A stretch of DNA of 64,000 nt from positions 3,017,297-3,081,296 of the forward strand of contig NC_037273.1 of NCBI RefSeq assembly GCF_000002425.4, given 5' to 3'. Shown here in pieces: positions 25,080 through 37,004 of the stretch (within the stretch, counting starts at the first letter, position 1; each line of letters begins with the position of its first letter). The notes beneath the pieces are model-generated. The model had not been told where the DNA came from. It saw only the letters and a program-made list of their open reading frames with translations, and ran no database searches. The position numbers were made by a program, and so were the translations under genes. This DNA comes from Physcomitrium patens (lineage: Eukaryota; Streptophyta; Bryopsida; Funariales; Funariaceae).

Positions 25080-26180
25080 CATCATCAGTGCAAATAGACT
25101 TTTATCTGCCCTAATTACATATTTATATGCTCTCAAAACCCTGCCACTAACCATGGGGTCCATATACCCCGATTTTTTTCCCGGTCCTTGAAGCTTTCAT
25201 GTGTAGAAAATCAAATATATCTCACGTCCAAACTTCAATCGGGAGTCAACTTCGTCACAAGTTAATGTCTATTTAAAAGTAAAAAAAGCATGACAAGCAA
25301 CGATGTTGGGGATTTAATCCTAAATTATGCGCTACAGTCTTCGTCATGAAGAATATGTTTGAAATATGTAATTTTGAATTGACACACTTGAATGTGTGTG
25401 AATAATTCTTGATTTAACTAAATGTTAAGTACAAATTATTTTGTTACACAATATTATGCATGGTATGAATCATATTAAATAGTTGTTACTGCTATTGGAT
25501 TTTGGGACAATTTCATCACCTACATTAAAAATATAATAGTTTTCTATTTTCTTGTACAGATCGTTCTAATGAATTTTGCAATGTTTCAAAATATCTATAC
25601 CTCTTGTTTATCTCACTTCCAATTTGAGGCAAAGACACAAATTTTTTGGCATCAAAAATTACTACCACGTAAACATCCTCGTGAGAAACAGGAATTACAA
25701 AGTTGAGACTCATGGGTAAAAGGTGTAGAGTTTCTGGTCTCTTTGCCAGTCGATGTTGTCGTGATTCCATGGATACATGAATGCAGGAATTTTGAAGGCG
25801 TGGCAATATCTCGAGCTCTCATGAAAAGCAGGAATATAACACATGATGATACAATTTTTCAGAGTTTCTTTTCATTGCCATGGCAACATTGTCTGACGGT
25901 TTAACTAGAACACGTCACACATCTCTGCTCAAAAATGGCAACTAATGACTGGTTCAACAAATGTTCAAGGAATGGAGCACACACATGTTCCGTTGGAGAG
26001 CAAAACATGAACGTGAAGAACCTAGAAAATTTCCCAAGTGCTTTTAATTCGAGATGGGCTGCAAGTATTGCGCAAAATCCACTCTGGAGTCCTCCAAATC
26101 TGGAACAGGGTCATGGAAACATTTGCTTAGGAAAATCCTGAAGCACGACTAATAAAATACGAAACGAGAGCAAAGCCGAT
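25080..26180. other. Intergenic, no gene identified
   Basis: AT-rich spacer. A minus-strand frame at 25525-25806 (93 codons) matches nothing known to me and may be chance. Confidence 0.45.
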
Positions 26181-26352
26181 GTCTGGTTACTGTTGTTTGT
26201 CAAACGCTGAATCGATGTCCATAGTCCTCATCTTGGTTTGAGCCTCACCCTGTACATCACATGTAGACAATTATCAATTGATGGATTCTTGTGTCAAACC
26301 TTAAGCAATGGTTGCACGCAAACACTGACAATGACACAGCGACCAGTCAGGC

Positions 26353-29154
26353 TTACGGTGTGCGCAAATGATGTGACGAGGCCGCGTCTCGCTGTCGAAT
26401 AATCTCCCTCCAAGTATCCCAGCTCTCTTCGACTTCGAAAATGTCACCTCCCGCTGAATCTTCATTGTCTTCACTGGCAATACTATCGAGCTCAACGAGA
26501 TCACACCTGTTCCCAATACTGCTCTTCATGTGTGATGTTTGAGCTCGCTCCATACCACCAAAAGTCCCTCCTAGTTTCTGCACCTTCTCTTCCATGGGTG
26601 TTGTTTTTCTGGAGTTCGAGGCATTGATCTGGCTCCTTATCCTTGACGACGAATCAAGCTGGAAGTTGCTACTGGCATTGACAAAAGGTTTGATGTCTTC
26701 TGTAGTAAAAACAGCCTTGATCTGTGACACTGCGACATTGCTGACTCCTGGAGTAGGCTTCTTTTTCAATCTTGGACGTGTCTTTCTAGCAATCCGTTTT
26801 TGTTCCAAATACTCCGTTATGCCCACATCCTTCCGATGCGGAAGCGCAGGCTTATTTTCTTTAGTAGGTGAGTTTGCGCAAACATTTGTGATTGTTGTCA
26901 TCTTTTGATGATGTGGATTGCGATTGTGATCGGTCAGAACCAAAGGAGCTACTCTATTTTCAGTTCTATTCCTTTTAGTGGAAGACTTGATGTTCTCCTT
27001 TCCACCCCTTTTGCTGGTTAATCCAAGTTCTTTTTGCTGAAAGCGGTCGACCTCATTCGGAAAATTTTCAACCCTCGCTGACGAATTGAACACTACGAGG
27101 GGGCCGATGCTGGCAGGAATTTCGGTTGGAATGTTCTCCTTGCTTTCAGACGATGTGGTGCAAATGTTGAAATTCTCGTTTGCACAACACCTCGCCGTTT
27201 TGGTTTCAGGCAACTCTGCTGGACGTTGCATCTGGCCCGCCTTCTCAACTCGCAGTGTTGTCTCATTACGGCATACATTGGACTTATCTGAAGAACGGAC
27301 ATCCAAGGGATTCTGGAGCGATACTGCGCCGCTCGGCAATGCGTCCGTAAAGGAAACAATTTTTTGAGTCTTTTGGAGAGAGGGACCCATGGTTGTAACC
27401 ACGTGATCAACTTCTCTTTGAGAAATACTCCCTTTAGCATCTGTACAAGTACCTCCTGTAAACTGATCAGCAGCTATTCTCTCCTCCCCATGACTCTGTC
27501 TCCGTGCATTGGGCCGCGGCTGATTCAGAAAATATGCAAGACTAAGATCGTTTCTGGATGAAGTCGGCTTTAAGGAGTTGAGAGGCATCTTGGAAGAAGA
27601 TTGTGTTCTCAGCTCCAAATCAGAGCTGAGATTCTTTGAGGAAGGCACGTTGGTCTCCTTAACCCTGGAGGACTTGATTCCATGTGCAGAATCGAACAGA
27701 CGAACTTGACGGTTTTCTAGAGGGATGCGACTCCAATGAGTACATTTCTCAATCGTAACACTCGAGCGGTTGGATGAGTTTGAGATACCCCCAATTGGTA
27801 TTTTGGCGCTTTGAGCATGGATTGACTGAAGTGTTAGGTCTTCACTCACAGACCCCGAGTTGTCCGAACAATCTCGAGTACGATGTCCTCTGTAATCCGA
27901 GTGGTTCCGCACTGCAAGATCCTGATTAGAAAAACTGAACCTCTGCTGTAATTGACGACTCTCCGGGCCATGGCGACTTTGAACTGCTTCAGGAGACGAT
28001 GACTCTAAATAGTGTGACAGACTCAGGGTTGGCGATAAAGGTGTGCACACAGCGTCAATCTCATGAGGTCCCTCCAGAGCACTGATTGGACGCACATTGA
28101 AAACGTGAGAACGAGGTGAAGGTTGAACGTCGTGACGCATTTCCCCTGATGGCCATGCTGTAGAAGTTGTGCTTTTTAGATTGCGCTTCCAGCAAGCTTG
28201 CAGGAGATCTTTCTCGTCCTCTAGCCGGTCCACAATATTGGACCTGCACTGTCCCTGTTCACTATTCTCAAGACCACCATGAAATTTACTCGAAGTGGGT
28301 GAACTTGGACTCGAGGTTCTCGACAGATTCACAGGCTGAGTTCTCGAGTCTACGACAGAATTCTGTTGCTGCGCTGTGACAATAGCTGTCGAGGAATCGT
28401 TGGAGTTGAAAGCTAGTGGCCAGATCCGAGAAGGAGACGCGATTTCGAGAGGTTCCCAATCCAATAACTTCGTGTCATAGTCCTGTTCATCATTCAAGTA
28501 AAAACTTCCATCTGAATCAGACGAGGATGCACTGCCACTTCCTAAGCTCACTTTCTGACCGAGTAAACTGAGTGGAATAGATTTCTCCTGACTGCGAGTT
28601 CGAAATTTGGCGATGAGAGCATTCCTCTTCTCCATCTTTTTGTTTTCTTGTTTGAGATGGCGGCAGAGCATCGCCATCCTCGACGCGTGCCCATTACCAG
28701 CGACTGCACTCTTCTTCGATACATCGTTACCACCTAATACAGGTGTTGACTCCCGAACAATTTTGTTTTGCCAATTCACGAAGATAGACTTCTTCTTCCT
28801 TGAAATTTCATCATCCATCAAGTCTTCTCGTCGAAAGCTCCAGCCACTCACAGCCGTGCTGGAGGTCTGTTTCTTCTTGCCAAGGGGATCAAATACCTGG
28901 ACGCTGAACCGAGAGAAGGAGGCGAGTGTAAAGATGAGCTTATCTCCAAGCTCCAGGTGATGATCGTGGGCAAATTCTTTCCATCCTCGTGAAAACCTCA
29001 CCGTGGGCCTGCCTGTGGTGCTCCCACAGCTAACGCACAGGTTCACTGGCCACACTTGACCACTCGGTCCTTGTAGCAACACAAATTTCTGGAACATGTC
29101 ACCGTAGTCCTTGAAGAAGAATGCTGGCAAATGCTGCGCACATTTGAAAGGCAT
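26353..29154 (-). CDS. B3-domain protein with long disordered C-terminus
   Basis: The main open frame encodes 933 residues. Residues about 1-95 form most of a plant B3 DNA-binding domain (HLPAFFFKDYG...VLLQGPSGQVWPVNL...FSRGWKEFAHDHHLELGDKLIF...VFDPLG), nearest in style to REM/VRN1-type B3 factors. The remaining 800 or so residues are Ser/Thr/Asn-rich and basic with no domain I recognise, apart from a basic patch near 760-790 (KRIARKTRPRLKKKP) that could be a nuclear signal. The B3 lacks its first beta strand here. A splice-acceptor-like TTACAG lies just before the ATG, and an upstream frame reads APFFVKTVK, so the true start is probably in an upstream exon. The end CACC/GTAAGCC also looks like a donor, so the printed stop may lie inside an intron. 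Confidence 0.75.
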   Translation of the reverse strand: MPFKCAQHLPAFFFKDYGDMFQKFVLLQGPSGQVWPVNLCVSCGSTTGRPTVRFSRGWKEFAHDHHLELGDKLIFTLASFSRFSVQVFDPLGKKKQTSSTAVSGWSFRREDLMDDEISRKKKSIFVNWQNKIVRESTPVLGGNDVSKKSAVAGNGHASRMAMLCRHLKQENKKMEKRNALIAKFRTRSQEKSIPLSLLGQKVSLGSGSASSSDSDGSFYLNDEQDYDTKLLDWEPLEIASPSRIWPLAFNSNDSSTAIVTAQQQNSVVDSRTQPVNLSRTSSPSSPTSSKFHGGLENSEQGQCRSNIVDRLEDEKDLLQACWKRNLKSTTSTAWPSGEMRHDVQPSPRSHVFNVRPISALEGPHEIDAVCTPLSPTLSLSHYLESSSPEAVQSRHGPESRQLQQRFSFSNQDLAVRNHSDYRGHRTRDCSDNSGSVSEDLTLQSIHAQSAKIPIGGISNSSNRSSVTIEKCTHWSRIPLENRQVRLFDSAHGIKSSRVKETNVPSSKNLSSDLELRTQSSSKMPLNSLKPTSSRNDLSLAYFLNQPRPNARRQSHGEERIAADQFTGGTCTDAKGSISQREVDHVVTTMGPSLQKTQKIVSFTDALPSGAVSLQNPLDVRSSDKSNVCRNETTLRVEKAGQMQRPAELPETKTARCCANENFNICTTSSESKENIPTEIPASIGPLVVFNSSARVENFPNEVDRFQQKELGLTSKRGGKENIKSSTKRNRTENRVAPLVLTDHNRNPHHQKMTTITNVCANSPTKENKPALPHRKDVGITEYLEQKRIARKTRPRLKKKPTPGVSNVAVSQIKAVFTTEDIKPFVNASSNFQLDSSSRIRSQINASNSRKTTPMEEKVQKLGGTFGGMERAQTSHMKSSIGNRCDLVELDSIASEDNEDSAGGDIFEVEESWDTWREIIRQRDAASSHHLRTP

Positions 29155-29261
29155 GTCTGTAAGGAGTACAGCTTGACCTTCCTTCTACGACATCACTCAA
29201 ACTGTGCAATCAAGCATCGGAAGAGTTCCTCACTTTCAAAAGCATTTCCAATTCGTGCAAA

Positions 29262-29609
29262 CTAAAACGGATCAGACAAATTTGAGCCACATTGAAAGTT
29301 GGAGTTTAATAGTACCAACTCGCAGTTCTTCTTCCTGACGGTCGTGATTTTCACCGTCTTCACAAAGAACGGTGCTCGATGCTTACGGTTAGAACTATTT
29401 TTCTGTGCTCCCGCTTGAAGTGACTCGCGGGATCGTGAACTGCCTGAACCTGCACATACTTTGGAGCTGGCTTTCACAGCTCCATGTGAGGCATGCAATT
29501 TAAAGCATCTAGCAGTGCAGAACATGCAAGAGATGTAACCAGGGTATTCAGTGGCATCCACATCAACCGCAACCTCCATTCTGCTCTGCTCAACGGAGAG
29601 CTGTTTCAA
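29262..29609 (-). CDS. Possible upstream exon of the B3 gene
   Basis: A 115-codon minus-strand frame just upstream contains KHRAPFFVKTVKI, which resembles the opening strand of a B3 domain that is missing from the next exon. Several GT donors (for example after GAGTTG near 29310) could join it to the acceptor near 29157, but the phases I tested do not all fit. It may be exon 1 of the same gene. Confidence 0.4.
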   Translation of the reverse strand: MKQLSVEQSRMEVAVDVDATEYPGYISCMFCTARCFKLHASHGAVKASSKVCAGSGSSRSRESLQAGAQKNSSNRKHRAPFFVKTVKITTVRKKNCELVLLNSNFQCGSNLSDPF

Positions 29610-31811
29610 TACTCAGCACCTCAATGGACCAGGAGATGGAACTATGGACAATTACATATCGACATAACATGCTGCAATTCCTCATTGAACCAAAAGAATC
29701 AGCTACATGCCGATTTTTTAAAAATCGACACACACGCTAAAAGGGTGAGGATTGGTCACACCACAACGCGGTGTCCATCTAAACTACTCACACAGAAACC
29801 TCCCTCCACTCTGCATCTACGTCACTGGCTTAAGAGCGGATACTAAAAGTCATCATGGTCACTACAGCGCGCAAATTCAAGCTCAGACGACAGAATCGTC
29901 GTCTAGCAGCGGAGTAGGCTCGAATGTTTCCGGAAGCACCAGATCTACACGTTTTTCAATAACACGGCTAATTTTTCAGCTCGAAGAGAATGAATGATGC
30001 ATCACCATTAAGTGCCGATCAGTCCTAATGCGTAACTCAAACTGTGATCAGTCTCCTAGAAAGAAGAGAAAACTAATCCCTCTTCGCACAAGAAAGACGG
30101 CAATACTTCGCTGTATATGTGAGATTGATTGATGAAAACCTGCATTGACATGCAAATACAATTTACGGAACATATATAGTCTGGACAAGTCTCATGAGCT
30201 TTCTGCGATGGAGGTCCTCCCCCAACAAACACAAACACACAAACACGACCCGTCTTTCCCAATTAGGGTTTGCTGGATTCGGATGGATGAGGCAAACTTC
30301 GACTGGATGAAGGATTTTTTCTTATTCATCCACACTTTATTAATTTTATTTACGATGGTGTATTATTGAAAAATAAACATGACATGAATATTTGAAATCA
30401 GGTCTACTTACGTTCTATGTGAAAAATTTAATTGACTTGAAGAATAAGTTTTTTTTGTAAGTTTTATTGCTTTTGAACTTTCTTTCTTCCTTTAAAAAAT
30501 GCATACTTCATTAATTAAGTTACATTTTTTTTTTGAAGTTAATTGCTATCAAGAAACATATTTTTTAAAAACAGAACGTGTAATTTTTTTTACAATTAAT
30601 ATTGAAAAATATCTATGATAATATAACATTATAATATTTCTTTCACTAGAGAATCAAAATACCAAAAATACATATCTGTTTATACTAAAAAAATCTTAAT
30701 CAATAACACAAACATAGAATTTTGATATTATTTGATGATGTGACACCAATAATATTTGAAACTATTAAAAATAAAAATTTTAGTATATATATTAGAAAAT
30801 TTGTTCTTACGTATTTTTAACTTTTAATTGCAAGAGAATAAAACTTTATTAATTAACATATCAAATTACGGAGGATATTAAATTAACTCACCATGATGGT
30901 ACTACAAACACTTGAAGGCTCAAACATCCAAGGCTCTTTTTAGCCAACATGAATAATATGTACAAAGTATTGATGATCTACCAATAGGAGGACATCTAAA
31001 GTCATTTGCTTAAATTAATAGATATGTCATTTAGACTAAAAAAAAACCCTCTGTTGTAAAGGAATTGTGGCTAACTTAGAAGAGCCTTGAGATGATTTCA
31101 AACTACAAAGTCAGGTGGTAGGTTGATTTAAGATTTAACTGAGTTGATTTAATATTCCTCTAAAATAATTTAGATTGAATAAATTTAAAGAACATATTAT
31201 TGAAAAAAGTGTGAAGAAATAGTAATTATTTAATCTACCAATCAATTGAATATTCCTTGATAAAGGGATCTTAGTATATCCATAGGTAATAAACATTACA
31301 TACTATTTGATAAAAATATATATTGACATAATTTATTATTAATCAAATTCAATCAAATTCAATCCACTTTACTCCCATTATTCAATATCTAATGATACTT
31401 CTCCAATTTGAGTATAAAAATGTTTTTAAACTCATTTATTTGATTCCACCTTGATCTCTTTTCGAATCTAAAGGTGTGATGACCATGTTTTTTAGTAGAA
31501 GGGAGGGGGTAGATGGTATTAAGTAAGGATGTGCCTCCAAAGTGTGTGTATTGCAATTGGGTCCCCAAAAGTGCTTCAAAATTTGAGCTAGCAAAAGTGA
31601 CTCCAAATCCCTTCTTCCTAAAGAGGACCTTGAGCACATTTTTGCAGTTGTGTATTAAGTTCACAAGGTTTTTTATTCCAAAACTAGAGAAGCAATTGAT
31701 TTATGGAAACAAAGTAGGTCAATTTAGGAATTAAGTGAATTAATCTAAAATTTCTCTAAATTATTTGTATAAACATTAAACATGACACAAGACCTTTAAG
31801 TTGCTTTATAT

Positions 31812-31853
<42 letters not shown>

Positions 31854-32337
31854 TTTTAAAAATTCATAAACAATATAAATTAACATACCACACATGCTAG
31901 TTTTTTAAAATAAAATATAGAAAAATTTAGTTGAATTCTTAAATAATCTCATTGAACTATATTTAATATAATATATTTTTAATTCAAATTTTGATATATA
32001 TATATATATATATGTATATATTTATAAGCCTGAAAATATTCCTAATATCATGAATGTATGTATATTAAGCATTTAAATTCATTATTAGCACAAATCACAT
32101 TTTTTATTTTACTTTGATAGTGTGAAAAATAATTTGAACTTCAAAAATTAGTATGTAAATACTTATTGATGCATCATATTCCCTGTTTTACATATATAAA
32201 AACTTCTTAGATACATGAATTTTGACAATGTGCTTAAACATTTCATAAATATCAAATTCAAAAAATACTTAATAGAAATATCAACAACCAGCTTGATTTA
32301 TTACTTTTGATGTCAGGTTTACAATGAGTCAATCCTG

Positions 32338-32378
<41 letters not shown>

Positions 32379-35300
32379 TTATAAATTCAGATGCAACACC
32401 TAATTCAGGTGAAAATATATCCACAGTTGGTCATAAATAGAGAATGTTCCCAATCCCCTTTTGATTAGTATTGTTATAATGCTATAACCTAAAAATCAAA
32501 AACATGTAATGTGGTTAATGATCTCAAAGATAGTTGAGTCACAAGGTTACATCAAACATATTGTGGCTCAAGTTGATATTCGATATTTGGAGTTGTATAT
32601 CTTTTCTGGGCATTATTCCAATCACATTGATAGTTATAAACAAATCCCAATTTAAATAAACTAGCAGTCGTGATACTACTGCAGTATAACAAGATGAAAC
32701 ACCATTTGCCGTCCTTCTTTTCAAAATCAGATTGGGTTACAATTATGAGCAATAACATTACAAAACTTGGTGTTTTCTTGAGCTCACTTCACATTTTCAA
32801 TTAATCTAGAAATGCTTTTATACAACAATTCATTAGTTTGGATTATTACATGGATGAATGCTTGGTTACACTCTACTCTTGAGAAGCTACAAGAAGGGCG
32901 GTGGTGGTGGTGGGCGTGATGGTGGAGTAAGATGGGTGATGGCATGGGCGTGCGGCCCAAGGACTCAATTAATAAGTTAAATATTTTATACAAAAATTAA
33001 AAATTTCATAACTTGGTACAATGGTGGCTGCCTTTGTTCGGCAATCTCGCCACCATTCTTCTACGTCTCCTTCATCTTCATCATCTAAGTTATGTCCTTT
33101 TCCTGTTTTCTGTATCTTTGTTGTCCTTTTGTTACCCGATTGAGATTGAATAGAATCCTTTTATTGGCGGCGTGGGTCCCAAATCACTGACAATGCATCT
33201 ATACATGGGAATAAATAGTCCAACATTAATTTTTCATCCACATTATTTATTCATCTTTTGCTGCAGCCAGTGTCCTATTTTTATATTTTTATATTTTTAT
33301 TTTTCCATTCATACCCACTCTTGATGTTGTTTCAGGTCTCAACCAAAAATAATGTTGTGTCCTCATGCCTACACATGACAAATTAAAAATTAAAAATTAA
33401 AACTCAGTTAGAAGGAGGAAGTGTGTATGTTTGGGTGTATATACATTGTCTGAGATAAACAAACATGCATGTAAGAAAAAAGAGCAAGGGAAGGAGGGAT
33501 GGATATGGAGGAAATAAAACTTTTAAATTGTGGGATGATTATTATGACTGCACTGAACAATGCATGTTGCACATGGGCGGTGCTAATTGCCCTTTATTAT
33601 TATTATTATTATTAATTTATTGTTTACAATAATGGCTTGCTTGTGTATTTTAGTGGAGTTGTTTAAATTTTGACCTCCTTCTTGATTTGTTTTGTTTTGA
33701 TGTGAATAGATATATTGAATAGATATATGGATGGCACCAAAATGGCAATTGGCAAGTGTTTATGAGTCTTGGGTGGTCTCCATTACACCGCCATCAAAAA
33801 ACAGAAATAAACTGTTTTTAGGGTTTCATCCCCACAGTTAACAAAGGGCAGCTGATAAAGAGCCCCACCCACAATTATGTTTGTGTTTTTGTTTTTTACT
33901 TTTTAGGTCACTTCTCCTGCCTTCTTCTTATTTCCTTTTTGTCTTGAGCCCCACACTCACTATACTTGGACTGCCCGCCAACTTTTAATAGAAATATGGG
34001 GGGCCCATGAAGTAATGGATGTAGAGCCCCCCCTTTGGGCGAGAATTCCAAGATGCCCCAACTTTGTTTTTATAGAGAATTCATTCTTCCCAGTAAAGGA
34101 AAACATCAGCAAGGATGATACATTATTATTTTTGGTCATGAATTACATGTTTGTTAATGTTTTTAGTCTTGCTGTTGAAAACCCACATCTATAGAAAATT
34201 CTGTTTGTATGGACTTTAAATGGCATATGATTTGTCCACATGAAGGTAATGCTCATCTTGGGTTTGGATGCGAGCTTATGCCTCTTTCCCAGTAGATCTA
34301 ATCCTTAAGATTTATCAGGAGTGCTGTAAGTTAATTTATTATTATTTTAGATCTTAGTAGTTGACAAGTTGTGAAAAACAATTTCAAAAGGATAGAAAAA
34401 ACCTAAATGTGAGCTTGAAAACCTTCCTGTGGAGATCATCCTTTTGAAGCTTCTCAGAGTAGAGTTTGTAACTGGTTCACCAAAGTGATGCTCATTTGTC
34501 CTTTCAACTAGAGTTTCAATATTAGAAACAAACAAAAAAACCCTTAACAATCAAAATTTAAACAAGGGCTATTTAACCACTAGACTACATATTAAGGCTA
34601 TTTTTTGTGGTTTTAGAATTAATAATCACAGTTGGAATCACAAGTATGGCATCAAAAGGGATTGAAAGCTTCAAATGAAGTTGCAGCACCAATTCTCTCA
34701 ATCCTAAAATAACATTAGCTTGGAGAAAACAAAATAAAAATAAAAACCAAAAATCTCAAAAAACAACAAGACTATTCATGACACAAACAGAAACATTGAT
34801 AAAAGAAGAAGAAAGGATGAACAAGAGTTGTAAAATACATTACATAGTCTGTAGCACAACACTTCATAAAAGTATTGATGTAAGTCTGAGCAATCATTGT
34901 TTGTAAATCTAACATGACTTGTATGTGCAAAACCAAACTTGTCTTTGCTATCACTGTGTGTTAAAAAATTCAATAAGTAACAAATTTCATAAACCATGTT
35001 TTGCCAAATTAATGTATTTCCTGCTTTGGCACAACACCCAATAGACTGTACTAATCCTGCTATCACAAAAATACAATTATGTCTTGCAAAGAGCTCCTTG
35101 TGTTTGCTGTAAAACAATATACTATCCATAATGGCTTAAGGATCTACTTGCAGGCAACAAACAAGGATATGGTGATTCATGACACAAAGCTCAATCTCAA
35201 GGGCTTCATTTACAGGTTGCTAGTTTATGGACATTAGTGTGCATAGGAGGAGAGGAGTTTATGAGAAAACATGTTAAAGAATGTAGAGAAGTTAAGTTTA

Positions 35301-35655
35301 TTAGAAGAAATCTAAGAAAGATTGTAAAACAATGAATTGAAGTACATGCTTTGAAGCTATAATAAGCAAATGGCGTTTAAATTCATAAAATCATAAAATG
35401 TATTTGCTGTGTAGTGTATTTGGGGGGAGGGAGTTGTGCAAGTCCACTAGTTTTCAGAGGGGAGCTATTGCTTAAGCTACCACCTCATCTCCCAACTTGA
35501 ATTATCCCACCTTCCTTATAATTGCTATTCTCTAATTAGTGTTTCATCTTATTTGGGTTGTCAAACAAATGTAATTTTACAAAACAAAAATTAGCCAAAC
35601 TCTAAGAATTTAAATTGACAAAAGAAGTGAGCTTATGCAAGTTATTCCAACTAGC

Positions 35656-35693
<38 letters not shown>

Positions 35694-37004
35694 CAATTAC
35701 CACATAAGCTTTGTAAGAAACCAATTGTTTCAATTAGCACAATATTAAACTACTCAAATATATTTTTTTTCTTCTTTTAAATACATTTTACTTGCCAAAA
35801 AAACATGCAGAAAAACTTCTAAAGTAGCATGCTCATTATATATTTTCATATTTTTATAACTTAGAGTCTTTTGATTTATTTCAAATTTAACAAACTTAAC
35901 TTATTTTTCCATTTTTTCAATGCAAATAGTATATTGATATTGTATTTTTCTTTTCATGCAGACCTACAACCATCTAAACAATTAATCTCATGATTTATAA
36001 TTTTTTTAATATTATAAATAGATAGATAATATCTTTTTTTAATATATATATATATATATTTAATTCTTACATAATATAATTACATCTTGCATCCTGATTT
36101 TAAAAATTAAAGCAGCAGCAAATTTTAATAAGCACAAAAAAAAAAATAAAAAAAAATAGAAGAAATGTTTTAAAACTATCAAATATATTTTTATTCTTAT
36201 TGAAATTAAGGAAGTGTTTTTCTTACAAAAAACCAACAGTTATACTTTTAATAAGTTCATGAAATATATAATAAAAATAACTTATTACATTTCAATCAAG
36301 CATAATCTCTTGCCCAATTTTATATTGGTTGTAAGAATATATACCAAACGATATGCTTATAAAATATAGCTTCTACAAAAGCAAACCTAGAAGCATCCAC
36401 ATGATGTTCATCCACTAGTCACAAGATGTGACTTATCTTTCACGTTTTGGTTTAATTTTATTTTAGAGCGCTTGTGTTTGAATGTAGACAAATCAATCTC
36501 CATGTGTTTTTCTAGTTCTGTGTGCCCCAAAATATAAAAGCTTGGAATTAAGTAGTTACTACATGGATTATCAGTGTTGTGGACATGTCATATCATCAGT
36601 TTTGATGCCACATGTGTGACAATCACATGAACCATACTAAAAGTCATGTGAGACATGTATCTAAACAGATCCATCACAGCCAAAGTTTGTCATAAAATAT
36701 GCTTGCTGCTTAACTACAGGCATTGAAGACATTGATTTTATCGAAACCTTCATTGTCTACCAATTGATTCGCCAAACCAAGCACATGGAACGACAGCATA
36801 CGCTTTTCTTCATGCCCTGTAAAGGAATGAATTTAAAATGGACTTAAAATGAATTTCCTACAGCAGGCATATTCCATGACTTATGTATGATACAAAACTG
36901 AGGTGATTTTTAAGAGCCTCAATAAATCTCACAAGTGAGGGACCCTTGGGGGATACTCATTTGCAGAATTAGGTTGTCGTCGTCATCTGCAACCATTATC
37001 TGCT
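29610..37004. other. Long AT-rich intergenic region
   Basis: No recognisable protein gene on either strand. It contains TA and GA microsatellites (31816-31854, 32341-32375, 35658-35690), a GC-richer stretch at about 33000-34070 that could be promoter or non-coding transcript sequence, and a minus-strand frame at 34776-35129 (117 codons) of unknown nature. The last 300 bases are the probable 3' UTR of the SWD2-like gene. Confidence 0.55.

Noticed and set aside
26594-28960. Plus-strand frames within the B3 gene
   Set aside because: Antisense shadows of the 933-residue frame, with no family features.
34776-35129. 117-codon minus-strand ORF
   Set aside because: No recognised motif or supporting splice sites. 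Kept only as a remark in the intergenic entry.
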